The notes under the pieces were generated by a model. That model was not told where the DNA came from, ran no database searches, and worked only from the letters and a program-made list of their open reading frames with translations. A stretch of 64,000 nucleotides of DNA. Origin: Paracoccus solventivorans (GTDB lineage Bacteria; Pseudomonadota; Alphaproteobacteria; Rhodobacterales; Rhodobacteraceae). The translations under genes and the position numbers were made by a program. The stretch spans positions 310,001 to 374,000 of the forward strand of contig NZ_FRCK01000002.1 in NCBI RefSeq assembly GCF_900142875.1. Direction: 5' to 3'. Positions 11,043 to 21,562 of the stretch are shown here, in pieces (the first letter of the stretch is position 1; each line of letters begins with the position of its first letter).

Positions 11043-11115
11043 GGTGCGTGCAAAGCACGCACCCTACGCGGCCACCACGCATCCTCGGCCGTAGGGTGCG
11101 TGCTCCGCACGCACC
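11043..11115. repeat. REP-like palindrome pair
   Basis: Two hairpins, GGTGCGTGC-AAA-GCACGCACC (11043-11063) and GGTGCGTGC-TCC-GCACGCACC (11095-11115), are arranged head-to-head with the shared flank CCTACG / CGTAGG facing inward. The layout is that of a REP doublet (BIME). It lies just downstream of the lysK stop on the minus strand, where it could also act as a terminator or mRNA-end protector. Confidence 0.8.
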
Positions 11116-11123
11116 ATCCGCCC

Positions 11124-12707
11124 TCAGACCGCCTCAAGCTCTCCGGCCAGCGCCCGCTCGATCAGCGCGCGGGTCTCGGCCACCCCGTAAAGCGCGATGA
11201 AGCCGCCGAACCGCGGCCCCTGATCGGCGCCCAGCAGCACCTGATACAGCGCCTGGAACCAGTCGCGCAGCGGCTCGAACCCGTGCGCGTTGCCGATGGC
11301 GAAGACCATGGTCTGCAACGCTTCCGGGTCCGCGGGACCGTCCCACGCCGCCAGCCGCGCCGCCAGATCCTCCAGCGCCGCGCGCTCGGTGTCGGTGGGG
11401 GCGCGGAAGGCGCGGGTGGGGGCCACGAAGTCGTTGAAATACCGCACCGCGAACCCGGCCGCCGCATCCAGGTCGGGGTGGGTCTGCGGCGTCGCCTCGG
11501 GCGCATAGCGGCGGATGAAGCCCCACAGCGTTTCCTTGTCCTGCGCCGCGGACACCGAGGCCAGGTTCAGCAGCATCTGGAACGGCACCACCAGATTCGA
11601 TTCGGGCACCTTGCCGCCGTGGATGTGCCAGACCGGGTTCGCCAGCTGCTGGTCCACCGTCTGCCCGGGATAGGCGCGCAGCTGCTGGTGGTATTCGTCC
11701 ACCGCCTTGGGGATCACGTCGAAATGCATCCGCTTGGCGGTCTTGGGCTTCTGATACATGAAATAGGACAGGCTTTCAGTGGCCGCATAGGTCAGCCATT
11801 CGTCGATCGACAGGCCGTTGCCCTTGGATTTGCTGATCTTCTGCCCGTGCTGGTCCAGGAACAGCTCATAGGTGAAATGCTCGGGGGCGCGGCCGCCCAG
11901 CACCTCGCAGATGCCGTCATAGATCGGGGTGTTGGTGGAATGGTCCTTGCCATACATCTCGAAATCCACATCCAGCGCCGCCCAGCGGGCGCCGAAGTCG
12001 GGCTTCCACTGCAGCTTCACGTTGCCGCCGGTGACCGGCAGCGTCCATTCGCGCCCGGTCTCGTCGTCAAAGGTGATCTCGCCCCGCGCCGCATCGACAT
12101 TCTTGATCGGTACATACAGCACCCGCCCGGTTTCCGGGTGGATCGGCAGGAAGCAGCTGTAGGTCTGCTGGCGCTCCTCGCGCAGACTGGCCAGCATGAT
12201 CTCCATGATCGCGTCATAGCGTTCCGCCGCCAGCAGCAGCGTGGCATCGAACTGCCCCGAGCGATAGAACTCGGTCGCGCTGATGAACTCGTATTCGAAC
12301 CCGAAAGTGTCCAGGAACCGGCGCAGCATGGCGTTGTTGTGGTCGCCGAAGCTGGGGTATTCGCCGAACGGGTCCGGCACGCTGGTCAGCGGCTTTTGCA
12401 GATGCTGGCGCAGCATCTCGGTCTGCGGCACGTTGTCCGGCACCTTCCGCATCCCGTCCAGGTCGTCGGAAAAACAGAACAGCCGCGTGGGGATGTCGCT
12501 GATGATCTCGAACGCGCGGCGCACCATGGTGGTGCGCGCCACCTCGCCGAAAGTGCCGATATGCGGCAGGCCCGAGGGGCCATAGCCGGTCTCGAACAGC
12601 ACATAGCCCTTTTCGGGGTCTTTCTTGGCGTAACGTTTCAGCACCCGGCGCGCTTCCTCGAAAGGCCAGGCCTTGGAATTCATCGCGGCATCGCGCAGGG
12701 TGGTCAT
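11124..12707 (-). CDS. lysK: Lysyl-tRNA synthetase, class I
   Basis: This protein of about 527 residues is the class I, archaeal-type LysRS found in many alphaproteobacteria in place of the class II enzyme. It charges tRNA-Lys with lysine. The HIGH-type motif is [13 protein letters not shown] (near residue 47) and the KMSKS-type motif is KISKSKG (near residue 290). The start at 12707 was preferred to an in-frame ATG at 12713 because the GGAG ribosome-binding site is seven bases from the former and only one base from the latter. It is monocistronic and ends at the REP-like repeat. Confidence 0.95.
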   Translation of the reverse strand: MTTLRDAAMNSKAWPFEEARRVLKRYAKKDPEKGYVLFETGYGPSGLPHIGTFGEVARTTMVRRAFEIISDIPTRLFCFSDDLDGMRKVPDNVPQTEMLRQHLQKPLTSVPDPFGEYPSFGDHNNAMLRRFLDTFGFEYEFISATEFYRSGQFDATLLLAAERYDAIMEIMLASLREERQQTYSCFLPIHPETGRVLYVPIKNVDAARGEITFDDETGREWTLPVTGGNVKLQWKPDFGARWAALDVDFEMYGKDHSTNTPIYDGICEVLGGRAPEHFTYELFLDQHGQKISKSKGNGLSIDEWLTYAATESLSYFMYQKPKTAKRMHFDVIPKAVDEYHQQLRAYPGQTVDQQLANPVWHIHGGKVPESNLVVPFQMLLNLASVSAAQDKETLWGFIRRYAPEATPQTHPDLDAAAGFAVRYFNDFVAPTRAFRAPTDTERAALEDLAARLAAWDGPADPEALQTMVFAIGNAHGFEPLRDWFQALYQVLLGADQGPRFGGFIALYGVAETRALIERALAGELEAV

Positions 12708-12803
12708 CGTCATTCTCCGTCCGTTCGGCCCCTGCCGTAGCGGGCGGTCCAGATATCGTCAACACAGGCGCGCCCAAGCGCCGCCCGCGACCCCGAGGCC
12801 CCC

Positions 12804-13226
12804 ATGACCCTGCCCCTGCCCGCAATGTCGCCCTGCGACGCGCTTGTCGCCGTGATGGTGGCGGTTTCGGCCGCCGGACAGGGCCTGGGCACCGCCGAGA
12901 TGGTGGCGATCGAGCGGCTGGTGAACCACACCCCGGTCTTTGCCGCCTATGACATCGACCGGGTGCGGGGGGTGTCGCAGACCGTGCTGTCGATCTTCGA
13001 GGAAGAGGACGGGCTGGACGCGCTGTTCGGGCTGATCCGCGACGCGCTGCCCGAATCGCTTTACGAAACCGCCTATGTGCTGGCCTGCGACGTGGCCGCC
13101 GCCGATGGCCGCGCCGATCAGGTCGAGCTGCGGCTGCTGGTCGAGCTGCGCGAGGAACTGCAGATCGACCGCCTGCACGCCGCCGCCATCGAGCTGGCCG
13201 CCAACGCCCGCAACCGTCAGCTCTAG
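12804..13226 (+). CDS. TerB-like protein
   Basis: This 140-residue all-helical acidic protein has the TerB tellurite-resistance fold: VAVMVAVSAAGQGLGTAEMVAIERL in the first helix pair and the matching LACDVAAADGRADQVELRLLVELR in the second. The repeated acidic AADG-x-D-like segments are the proposed metal-binding sites. Stand-alone TerB domains are common and have no settled function; a link to tellurite is not implied. Its TAG stop overlaps that of convergent dacB through a shared CTAG. Confidence 0.85.
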   Translation: MTLPLPAMSPCDALVAVMVAVSAAGQGLGTAEMVAIERLVNHTPVFAAYDIDRVRGVSQTVLSIFEEEDGLDALFGLIRDALPESLYETAYVLACDVAAADGRADQVELRLLVELREELQIDRLHAAAIELAANARNRQL

Positions 13227-14647
13227 ATTTCCGGCGGCAGCGCGGCGGGTGCGGCATCGTCGCGCAGGCTCGCCGCCACCAGGTCGCGCTGCAACAGCTT
13301 GGCGCGCTTCACCCAAGCCAGCGAGCCCTGAGGCCAGTCCTGCCCGGTCGTGGCCGCCAGCCGCGGCTCATCCGCCATCAGCGTGGCAAAGGCGATCTCG
13401 CGCCCCTCCGCCGCCGCATAGCCGGCCAGGCAGGACACGAAGTTCAGCGTCCCGGTCTTGGCCTGCACCAGCGGGGCGCCGTTGCGGCCGTGGCCCTGCG
13501 CGGCCTCGCCCAGCACTTCGCGCAGCGGGTCGGTGTTCAGCAGCGGCCGCAGCGCCGCGCGGGCCTGCGGCCGGGCCAGCAGCCGCGCCAGCGCCTGCGC
13601 GGTGATGCGGTTCTGCGGGCTCATCCCCGAATGATCCGCCAGCACCGCGCCGGTGATCCCCGCCGCCGCCAGCCACTCGCCCATCGCCCGGGCCGAATCC
13701 GCTTGGCTCATAGCCCCGCTGGCGGCCAACCCCACCACCTCGGCGGTCAGGTTGGTGGAATGTTCCAGCATCCCGCGCAGCAGCACGGTCAGCGGCGCGC
13801 TGTCCAGTCGCGCGATCTCGACCCCCGCGGGCGGCATATGCGCCACCTCGGGCGCGGGCAGCGGCAACCCTTGCGCGCGCGCCAGCGTCTGGAACACGTC
13901 GCCCGCATAGGCCTCGGGACGGCGCACCGGCAGCCAGCGCGAACCGCTGCGCCCCAGCCCGGCGCGCGGCACTTGCCAATGCTCGCGCCCCTCGGCGACG
14001 CTGTGGCCAAAGCCGCCGCCCGATTTGGTGCCGGCGCTGATCGTCCAGGCTCGCGGCGACTGCGCGGACCCGCGCGCCTGCAGATCCAGCGTGCAATCCG
14101 CCTCGCAGCGCCAGCCCAGATAGACGCGGTTATAGTTGAGGATCATCCCGGAAACGCTTGGATTATAGGCCAGATGCGCCGCCTGCCCCGGCGCGATCTC
14201 CTCTACCTGCGGCAGCGCGCCGCCCCAGACCGCAAAGCGCAAGGGCCGCCAATCGCCCACCGCCTGCGCGGTCTCGGCCGCCAGCACCGCCAGCGCATCG
14301 GTGTCCAGCGCCGGGTCGCCGCCCCCCGCCAGCACCAGCGTGTCGCCCTCGCGCAGCACCCGCGTCGTGAACCGGTGCTGCGGCCCCAGCCGGTCCAGCG
14401 CATAAAGCGCGGTCACGGTCTTGAGCGTGCTGGCCGGGGGCAGCGCGAGCTCTGCGCCCTCGGCCTGCAGGACCGCGCCCGGACCCAGGTCGATCGCCGC
14501 GAATCCCAGCGAGGCATTGCCCAGCCCCGCCCCCGCGAACAGCTGCGCGACCGAGGGCGCCGGCCTGCGGCGCGGCCGCCCTGCCCCTGCCGGACCGGCC
14601 ATGACCGCAGCCGAGGCCGCCAGCAGAAACTCACGCCTTTTCATCAT
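13223..14647 (-). CDS. dacB: D-alanyl-D-alanine carboxypeptidase/endopeptidase (PBP4, family S13)
   Basis: This 474-residue protein begins with a twin-arginine-like leader (KRREFLLAASAAV, cleavage near residue 23) for export to the periplasm. The penicillin-binding motifs are intact: S73-TLK, S-T-N within MLEHSTNLTAE, and K-T-G within VQAKTGTLN. It trims or opens peptidoglycan cross-links. It is the last gene of the moxR operon, its start overlapping the stop of the upstream membrane protein. A second ATG directly follows the first. Its stop overlaps the TerB-like gene in the opposite direction. Confidence 0.93.
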   Translation of the reverse strand: MMKRREFLLAASAAVMAGPAGAGRPRRRPAPSVAQLFAGAGLGNASLGFAAIDLGPGAVLQAEGAELALPPASTLKTVTALYALDRLGPQHRFTTRVLREGDTLVLAGGGDPALDTDALAVLAAETAQAVGDWRPLRFAVWGGALPQVEEIAPGQAAHLAYNPSVSGMILNYNRVYLGWRCEADCTLDLQARGSAQSPRAWTISAGTKSGGGFGHSVAEGREHWQVPRAGLGRSGSRWLPVRRPEAYAGDVFQTLARAQGLPLPAPEVAHMPPAGVEIARLDSAPLTVLLRGMLEHSTNLTAEVVGLAASGAMSQADSARAMGEWLAAAGITGAVLADHSGMSPQNRITAQALARLLARPQARAALRPLLNTDPLREVLGEAAQGHGRNGAPLVQAKTGTLNFVSCLAGYAAAEGREIAFATLMADEPRLAATTGQDWPQGSLAWVKRAKLLQRDLVAASLRDDAAPAALPPEI

Positions 14648-16773
14648 CGAACCCCGGAATCCTCACGTCGTGTCCGCAGCCGCCCGCCTTCAACCAGCCA
14701 CGCCGCCAGCGCCAGCCCGACGATCAGCAGCAGCCACGCCCAGGGCGGCAGCAGCGGCCGCACCGCCAGCCCCTCGACCGCCTCGGCACCGCGCGGGGTG
14801 ATCGCGATCCACGGGCGCGCGATGCCCTGCCCATGCGCCTGCCGCCCAACTGCCACCGCGCGCAGGTCCGGCACGCCCTCGGACAGCGGCAGCACCGCGC
14901 CCTGCGTCGCCGCCACCAGCGGCCTCAGCGCAGCAGCGTCGGCGACGGTCTGCTCGAACTCGCGCGGGGCGGCGGGACCGACGGCCACCACCCGCGTCAG
15001 CTCGCCCTCGGCCAGCCGATACAGCCCCGGCGCCGGCGCCGGAAACCGCCCCGAGAACCGCCCGGCGCCCTCGGGCTCCAGCACCAGCGTCGCGGTGGAC
15101 CCATCGGGGCGGGTGATCTCGACCGGGCCGATGGCGTCCTCCATGGTGCGGCGGGTGATCGCCAGCACCGGCCCCTCGGCGACGCGGACCGAGAGCGTCT
15201 CTTCCTCCAGATCCGGTTCCTTCATCGACCAATGCGCGACGCGGCGCAAAAGCTCGGCCTGCGGACCGCCGCCCTCGAAGCCGCGCCCCCACAGCCACAC
15301 CTGGTCCGAGGTCAGCAGCGCCACCCGCCCCTGACCCGCGCGGCCGGCGACCAGCAGCGGGCGCTCTCCCTCGCCGGTCATCAGCACCTCGGCGCGGGGG
15401 TCGGCCACCACCTCGCCCCTGCGCAGCCAGCGGCCCCAGGGCGCGCCGGCGCTGCCCGGCGCGCCCTGCAGCGCGGCGGTGACGGGGTGGCGGCGCCCGG
15501 CCTCGGTCAGCTGCGGCCGGAACGGCGCATCAACGAACCGCCCCGTCGGCCGCGCCGGCAGGATCGCGCCCAGCGGCGACAGATGCAGGCTTTCCACCCC
15601 CGCCATCTCGGGCCCCGAGGCGACCAGCAGCGCGCCCCCGGCTTCGACATAGCGGCGGATATTGTCGAAATACTGCGGCGGCAGGATGCCGCGCACCCGG
15701 TAGCGGTCAAAGATGATCAGGTCGAAATCGTTGATCCGGTCGTGGAACAGCGCCTCGGTCGGAAAGGCAATCAGCGCCAGCTCATCCACCGGCACCCCGT
15801 CCATCTTGTCCGGCGGCCGCAGGATGGTGAAATGAACCAGATCGACATTCGTGTCCGATTTCAGGATGTTGCGCCATACTCTTCCACCCGAGTGTGGCTC
15901 GCCCGACACCAGCAGCACCCGCAGCCGGTCGCGCACGCCCTCGATGCGGACCACGGCGCGGTCGTTCAGCTCGGTCAGCTGCGGCGGGCCCGCGTCCGGC
16001 GGGTCCAGCGCCAGCGCCACCACGTTCTGCCCGGGGTGTTCCGGCGTTACCTGAATGTCCAGCGGCATCCCCGGCGGGATCGAGACGATCTGCTCGTCCT
16101 CGCCGTCCAGCGACAGGCGCAGGGTGGCGGCGCGGCCGGCCACCTCGTCGGGGACGGCGCCCTGATCCTCGATCCGCAGCCGCAGCGTCACCGGCTGGCC
16201 GATCAGGCCGAAACCGGGGGATTCCTCGATCACCAGCCGGCGGTCCCAATCCTCCGCCTGCCCGGTCAGCAGCACATGCACCGGCGCCGGCGCCTCGGCC
16301 GGCAGCGCCGCGGGATCGTGCAGTCGCCCGTCCGTGATCACAATCATCCCGGCGAGACGCGACTCGGGTTCCGCCGCCAGCGCGCGGGCGATGGCCTCGC
16401 CCAGCAGCGTGCCGTCAGGGTCGTCCGCCAGCGTCACGCGGCGCAGTTCCGTATCCGGGCGGGCGGCGATCTGCGCGGCCATCGCCTCCGAGGCCGCCGC
16501 CAGCTGCGCGGCCCGACCCGGCAGGGACTGGCTGGCGCTGTGATCCTCGACCAGCAGCACGATGTCGGACAGCGCCCGGCGCACGCCCGTTTCCAGCATC
16601 GGCCCCGCCATGGCCGCCGCCGCCGCCAGCCCCGCGGCCAGCCGCCACGCCCAGCCGCGCAGGCCGTGCCACCACGCCAGCGCGGCGGCCAGCAGCGCCA
16701 GCACCAGAGCCGCGGCGACCACGCCCCAGCCCAGCAGCGGCGCGAAACCCAGCCCGAGACCCACCACGCTCAT
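14644..16773 (-). CDS. Membrane protein with glutamine-amidotransferase-like domain
   Basis: This 709-residue protein has two N-terminal membrane helices (about 8-58), a short von Willebrand A-like segment (LSDIVLLVEDHSAS...MIVITDGRLHD), a large periplasmic region and a class-I amidotransferase-like domain (about 290-460: RVLLVSGEPH...DLIIFDRYR...GGALLVASGPEM). The last domain lacks an obvious catalytic cysteine. A C-terminal membrane helix (PWAWLLLIVGLALAAWLV) ends the protein. It is usually encoded with MoxR, DUF58, BatA-like and DUF4159 proteins. The operon resembles Bacteroides Bat and other MoxR-vWA systems thought to support envelope-protein folding or stress tolerance. No enzymatic role can be assigned. 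Confidence 0.8.
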   Translation of the reverse strand: MSVVGLGLGFAPLLGWGVVAAALVLALLAAALAWWHGLRGWAWRLAAGLAAAAAMAGPMLETGVRRALSDIVLLVEDHSASQSLPGRAAQLAAASEAMAAQIAARPDTELRRVTLADDPDGTLLGEAIARALAAEPESRLAGMIVITDGRLHDPAALPAEAPAPVHVLLTGQAEDWDRRLVIEESPGFGLIGQPVTLRLRIEDQGAVPDEVAGRAATLRLSLDGEDEQIVSIPPGMPLDIQVTPEHPGQNVVALALDPPDAGPPQLTELNDRAVVRIEGVRDRLRVLLVSGEPHSGGRVWRNILKSDTNVDLVHFTILRPPDKMDGVPVDELALIAFPTEALFHDRINDFDLIIFDRYRVRGILPPQYFDNIRRYVEAGGALLVASGPEMAGVESLHLSPLGAILPARPTGRFVDAPFRPQLTEAGRRHPVTAALQGAPGSAGAPWGRWLRRGEVVADPRAEVLMTGEGERPLLVAGRAGQGRVALLTSDQVWLWGRGFEGGGPQAELLRRVAHWSMKEPDLEEETLSVRVAEGPVLAITRRTMEDAIGPVEITRPDGSTATLVLEPEGAGRFSGRFPAPAPGLYRLAEGELTRVVAVGPAAPREFEQTVADAAALRPLVAATQGAVLPLSEGVPDLRAVAVGRQAHGQGIARPWIAITPRGAEAVEGLAVRPLLPPWAWLLLIVGLALAAWLVEGGRLRTRREDSGVR

Positions 16774-17663
16774 GGCAGCAGCCTTTGCGGCAGCGGGGCA
16801 TAGTCGGGGGCGCCGAACTCATAGCCGCCCTGTTCGCGGCCCAGCCGCTCCAGCAGTTCCGGCACATGCACCTGGTCGGATTTGTAATTGCCACCAAGCG
16901 CATACATCACGATGTTGATGCCGAATCTCAGCGCCAGCTCGCGCTGTCGGCCGCTGTCGTAGCCCGGCCCGATCGCATAGGCGGGGCGGCCCGAGTCGTC
17001 CTCGGCCCAGGCCTCGGCCCAGGCGTTGCCGCCGATCACCACCGGCGACACCCCGTCGTTGGTCACCCCCAGCGCCCCCTGTTCGGCGCTGGCCGAGGTC
17101 GCCTCGACCCAGAGCGTGCCGCCGCGGTGGCGGCCGGGAAACTCGCTCAGCAGATAGTATGAGCGCGTCAGCACATGGTCGCGCGGCACCGGCGCCAGCG
17201 GCGGGATTTCCAGCGGCGCCGCCAGTTGCTGCAACGCACCGCTGCCGGTGCTCTCAAGCCCGCCGATCCCTTCCAGATCGCCGTCGCCGGTGTCGAACAG
17301 GATCATGCCGCCGCTGCGCAGGAACCGGTTCAGCCGCGCATAGGCCAGCGGCGAGGGCGGCGGCTGATCCGCCGTCACCGGCCAGTAGAGGAAGGTCAGC
17401 AGCGACAGGTCGTCCTGGTCCAGATCGACGCCGACCGGGGTGCCCGGCTCGACGGTGGTGCGGGCCCGCAGCGCGGCACTGAGCCCGGCAAGCCCCAGCT
17501 CCGAGGCGCGGTCCAGCTGCGGATCGCCTGTGATCACAAAGGCCAGCGCCGAATCCGCCGCCGCGGCGACCAGCCGCGGATCGGGCGCGGGCGGCTCCTG
17601 CGCCGCCGCGGGCAGTGCGGCCAGCAGCAGGGCCAGCGCCAGGGAAAGGATGCGCCTGCTCAT
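16770..17663 (-). CDS. DUF4159 exported protein
   Basis: This 297-residue protein has its own cleavable signal peptide (MSRRILSLALALLLAALPAAAQ). A DUF4159 domain follows, with LTFLYWPVTADQPPPS, FLRSGGMILFDTGDGD and the terminal INIVMYALGGNYKSDQVH. In several relatives, as I recall them, DUF4159 is fused behind the BatA-like module as one protein of about 900 residues. Here the two are separate genes overlapping by ATGA, the downstream one having regained a leader. Function unknown; periplasmic location is predicted. Confidence 0.85.
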   Translation of the reverse strand: MSRRILSLALALLLAALPAAAQEPPAPDPRLVAAAADSALAFVITGDPQLDRASELGLAGLSAALRARTTVEPGTPVGVDLDQDDLSLLTFLYWPVTADQPPPSPLAYARLNRFLRSGGMILFDTGDGDLEGIGGLESTGSGALQQLAAPLEIPPLAPVPRDHVLTRSYYLLSEFPGRHRGGTLWVEATSASAEQGALGVTNDGVSPVVIGGNAWAEAWAEDDSGRPAYAIGPGYDSGRQRELALRFGINIVMYALGGNYKSDQVHVPELLERLGREQGGYEFGAPDYAPLPQRLLP

Positions 17664-19591
17664 GCCACCCCCATCCGGCGCCGCCCGCCCGCGACCAGCG
17701 CGCTGCCAAGGGCGTCCGCCGCCAGCGCCAGACCGGCCAGCGCCAGCAGCCAGCCGCCCAGCGGCGTGCCGGGCGCGGCCTCGGCGGCCTCGACCGTGGC
17801 GCCGGGCCAGTCCGCCGCCACCATCGGCCCGCCCGCGTTCAGCGCCGCCTGACGCTCGCCCGAGGCGTAGACTCCCGCCGGCGCCAGCGGCCCGGGCCCT
17901 TGCGCGAAATCCTCGGCCGCGACCGGGGCCAGCCCCTCGGGCGCGCGGGGGCGGCCGAAGCCGTCCAGCACCAGCTGCGCCGCCCAATGGCCGGTCTCGG
18001 CGGGCGCGGTATCCGGGGCATCCGCCCCCGCCGCACCCGGGGCGCTTTGCACGATCCGGTCCAGCATCGCCACGAACAGCCCCGACAGCGCCAGATTGCC
18101 CCATTCCGCGTTGGCGGTGGTGTGGACCAGCAGGATCCGGCCCGCGCCCACGCTGTCGCGGGTGACCAGGGGGGTGCCGTCCTCAAGCTGCGCGATGGTG
18201 CGGGCGGCAAGGTCGGGGTCCGGCTCGGGCAGCAGCTGCGCGCGCACAAGCACATCGGCGGGGATCGCCAGCCCGGCGAAAATCCCGTCCGCTGTGAATG
18301 GCGCCAGCGCCCGCGGCTCGCCCCAGCTGAGCGCGCCGCCGGCGTCGCGGCCCCCCGGGCGCAGGCGCACCGGCAGCAGCCCGTCCTGCGACAGATCAGG
18401 CTGCGCCGCCATCCGCGGCCCGGCAAAGCGCACAAGCAGCCCGCCCTGCACCACCCATTCCGCCAGCTCCTGCGCCTGCGCACCGGGGGCGGTATCGGCC
18501 AGCACCACCACGTCGGGGCTTGCCTGCAGCACATCGGTCAGCGTGCCCTCGATCAGGTCGGTCGAGGGCGCGAGCGCCTGGCGCAGGTAATGCAGCGGCG
18601 ACAGCAGGTGCTGGCCTTCGGTCGCGCGGGCGTCGCCGACCAGCGCCAGCTTGCGCCGCCGCATGCGGTCGTCGGCCAGCACCACCGCCCCGGCCGATGC
18701 CGCGCCCTCGACGGCGAAACTGGTGATGCGGTTGCGCAACTCGGGCGGCAGGTCGATCGGGATGACGGCGGCCGCGGGGTCGCTGTCCGCGGCTGCGCGC
18801 AGCCGCGCAAGCTGGCGCGGGATGCCTTGCGGGTCCGGCCCCATCGCCAGTACCTCGGGCAGCGGTCCGGGGGGATGTGCCCGCAGGATCAGCGAGGGCT
18901 GCGCACTATCCTGTACGGCCAACGAGAGCAGCGGACGGGCAGGCACCGCCACCGTCACCGCCCCACGCGCGGCCAGCGCCGCCAGCAGCGAAGCGCGCCC
19001 CGGATGGTCCAGCCCGTCCGCGATCCACAGCGTCTGGAACTGCGCGGGCGCATCGCCCAGCATCGCGGCGGGGTCGGCGGAATAGCGGGTTTCCCACGGC
19101 TGCGGGCTGGCGGCGCGCAGGGTGGCAGCGGCATCGGTGGCGGTGCCGAACACCGGCCCCTGCCCCCGCCCGCCCTGCCCGTCGGCCAGCCACAGCGCCA
19201 CCGGGCGGCCCTGGGCCTGCGCGCGGTCGACCGAGGCGCGGGCGCGCGCCTGCGCCTCGGCCCAGCCGGGGGCAGCGGCCCAGCCGGCGTCCATCAGGAC
19301 CAGCAGCGGGCCATCCCCGCCGGCTGCCTGCGGCTGCGGACGCCAGACCGGCCCGGCAAAGGCGATGATCGCCGCCGCCACCGCCAGCAGCCGCAGCGCT
19401 AGCAGCCACCAGGGCGTATGGCGGGTAACCGGCGCGGGGTCGGCCAGCCCCAGCAGCAGCGCGGTGCCGGGAAACTCGACCTCGCGCGGGGCGGGCGGCA
19501 CCGCGCGCAGCAGCAGCCACAGCAGCGGCAGCGCCAGCCCCGCGGTCAGCAGCCACGGCGCCGCAAATCCAAGGGGGCCCAGCGTCATCAT
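17660..19591 (-). CDS. BatA-like (aerotolerance regulator N-terminal) membrane protein
   Basis: This 643-residue protein opens with the BatA N-terminal membrane module (GPLGFAAPWLLTAGLALPLLWLLLRAVPP and a second helix near residue 65). A degenerate vWA-like region (GPLLVLMDAGWAAAPGW) and two further alpha/beta domains follow, then a C-terminal hydrophobic segment. The MIDAS metal-site serines expected of a working vWA domain are not evident. The start at 19591 overlaps the DUF58 gene stop (ATGATG). It probably forms an inner-membrane assembly with the other operon products under control of the MoxR ATPase. Confidence 0.82.
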   Translation of the reverse strand: MMTLGPLGFAAPWLLTAGLALPLLWLLLRAVPPAPREVEFPGTALLLGLADPAPVTRHTPWWLLALRLLAVAAAIIAFAGPVWRPQPQAAGGDGPLLVLMDAGWAAAPGWAEAQARARASVDRAQAQGRPVALWLADGQGGRGQGPVFGTATDAAATLRAASPQPWETRYSADPAAMLGDAPAQFQTLWIADGLDHPGRASLLAALAARGAVTVAVPARPLLSLAVQDSAQPSLILRAHPPGPLPEVLAMGPDPQGIPRQLARLRAAADSDPAAAVIPIDLPPELRNRITSFAVEGAASAGAVVLADDRMRRRKLALVGDARATEGQHLLSPLHYLRQALAPSTDLIEGTLTDVLQASPDVVVLADTAPGAQAQELAEWVVQGGLLVRFAGPRMAAQPDLSQDGLLPVRLRPGGRDAGGALSWGEPRALAPFTADGIFAGLAIPADVLVRAQLLPEPDPDLAARTIAQLEDGTPLVTRDSVGAGRILLVHTTANAEWGNLALSGLFVAMLDRIVQSAPGAAGADAPDTAPAETGHWAAQLVLDGFGRPRAPEGLAPVAAEDFAQGPGPLAPAGVYASGERQAALNAGGPMVAADWPGATVEAAEAAPGTPLGGWLLALAGLALAADALGSALVAGGRRRMGVA

Positions 19592-20478
19592 GGCGACAGC
19601 GCCCCGTGCAGCCACAGCAGCGCGGCCGCGGGCGCGGCGCCGGTGTCGTGGGTGCCGAACTGCCAGCCCGCGCCCGCGGCCAGCTGCGCAAGCTCGTCGC
19701 GGCGGGCGGCGAGCCGGGCCAGATAGGCGTCACGCAGGGCGGCGGCGTTGCCGGTGGCGTGGCGTTCGCCCGAAGGGGCACGGAACCGCACCGCCCCGGC
19801 AAAAGGAAAAGTCTCCTCGACCGGATCGAGCAGTTGCAGCAGCGCGCCCCGGCAATTCAGCGCCGCCGCCTGCCCCAGCAGCCCGCGCAGGCCCGTCAGA
19901 TCGCCCACGAAATCCCCGACCAGCACCACGCGGCGATGCGGGCGCAGCGCGGCTTCGCCCGGCAGCTCGTCGGTGGCGGCCAGCAGGTCGCGGGCCAGCG
20001 CATCGGCCTGCGTGCGGCCGGGCCGTGCGGGCGAGGCGCCGACGCCCACCCGTTCGCCCCCGCGCAGCATCAACAGCCCCAGCGCCAGCGCCAGCACCCG
20101 GCCGCGGTCGCGCTTGGCTGGCCGGGCGGGATCGCCGCTCCACCCCATGCCGGGCGCGCCGGAGACCCACAGCACCGCCGCCTGCGGCGCCTGCAATTCG
20201 CGTTCGCGCACAAAGGCCGCGTCAGAGCGCGCCGAGCGGCGCCAGTCGATCAGCCCGGCCGGATCGCCGGGCACGGCGGCGCGGTATTGCCAGAAATCCT
20301 CGCCGGTGCCGGCGCGGCGCAGCCCATGCGCGCCCGGATCGACGCTGGAGGCCAGCCGCTCGGCCGCCAGCATCAGCTCGGGCAGCCCCAGCGCCGCCGC
20401 CTCGGCCCGCAACCGCAGCGCCGCCGCCCCGCCCGTCCCTGTCGCCGCGAATCCGCGGCTGGACCCGGCCCCCCTCAT
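19588..20478 (-). CDS. DUF58 protein
   Basis: This 296-residue protein carries the DUF58 signature (YRAAVPGDPAGLIDWRRSARSD, about residues 68-90). Its remaining part resembles a vWA domain (RRVVLVGDFVGDLTGLRGLL). It lacks the N-terminal membrane helices of longer DUF58 proteins. It starts one base after the moxR stop, so the pair is tightly coupled, as is usual for MoxR and DUF58 partners. The exact role is not known. Confidence 0.9.
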   Translation of the reverse strand: MRGAGSSRGFAATGTGGAAALRLRAEAAALGLPELMLAAERLASSVDPGAHGLRRAGTGEDFWQYRAAVPGDPAGLIDWRRSARSDAAFVRERELQAPQAAVLWVSGAPGMGWSGDPARPAKRDRGRVLALALGLLMLRGGERVGVGASPARPGRTQADALARDLLAATDELPGEAALRPHRRVVLVGDFVGDLTGLRGLLGQAAALNCRGALLQLLDPVEETFPFAGAVRFRAPSGERHATGNAAALRDAYLARLAARRDELAQLAAGAGWQFGTHDTGAAPAAALLWLHGALSP

Positions 20479-20479
20479 G

Positions 20480-21499
<1,020 letters not shown>

Positions 21500-21562
21500 G
21501 ACTCTGCCCCTGCTCTGCGTTATCCCGAGCATATGAGGAGAAATGCAGAGGCTCCACCAGCA

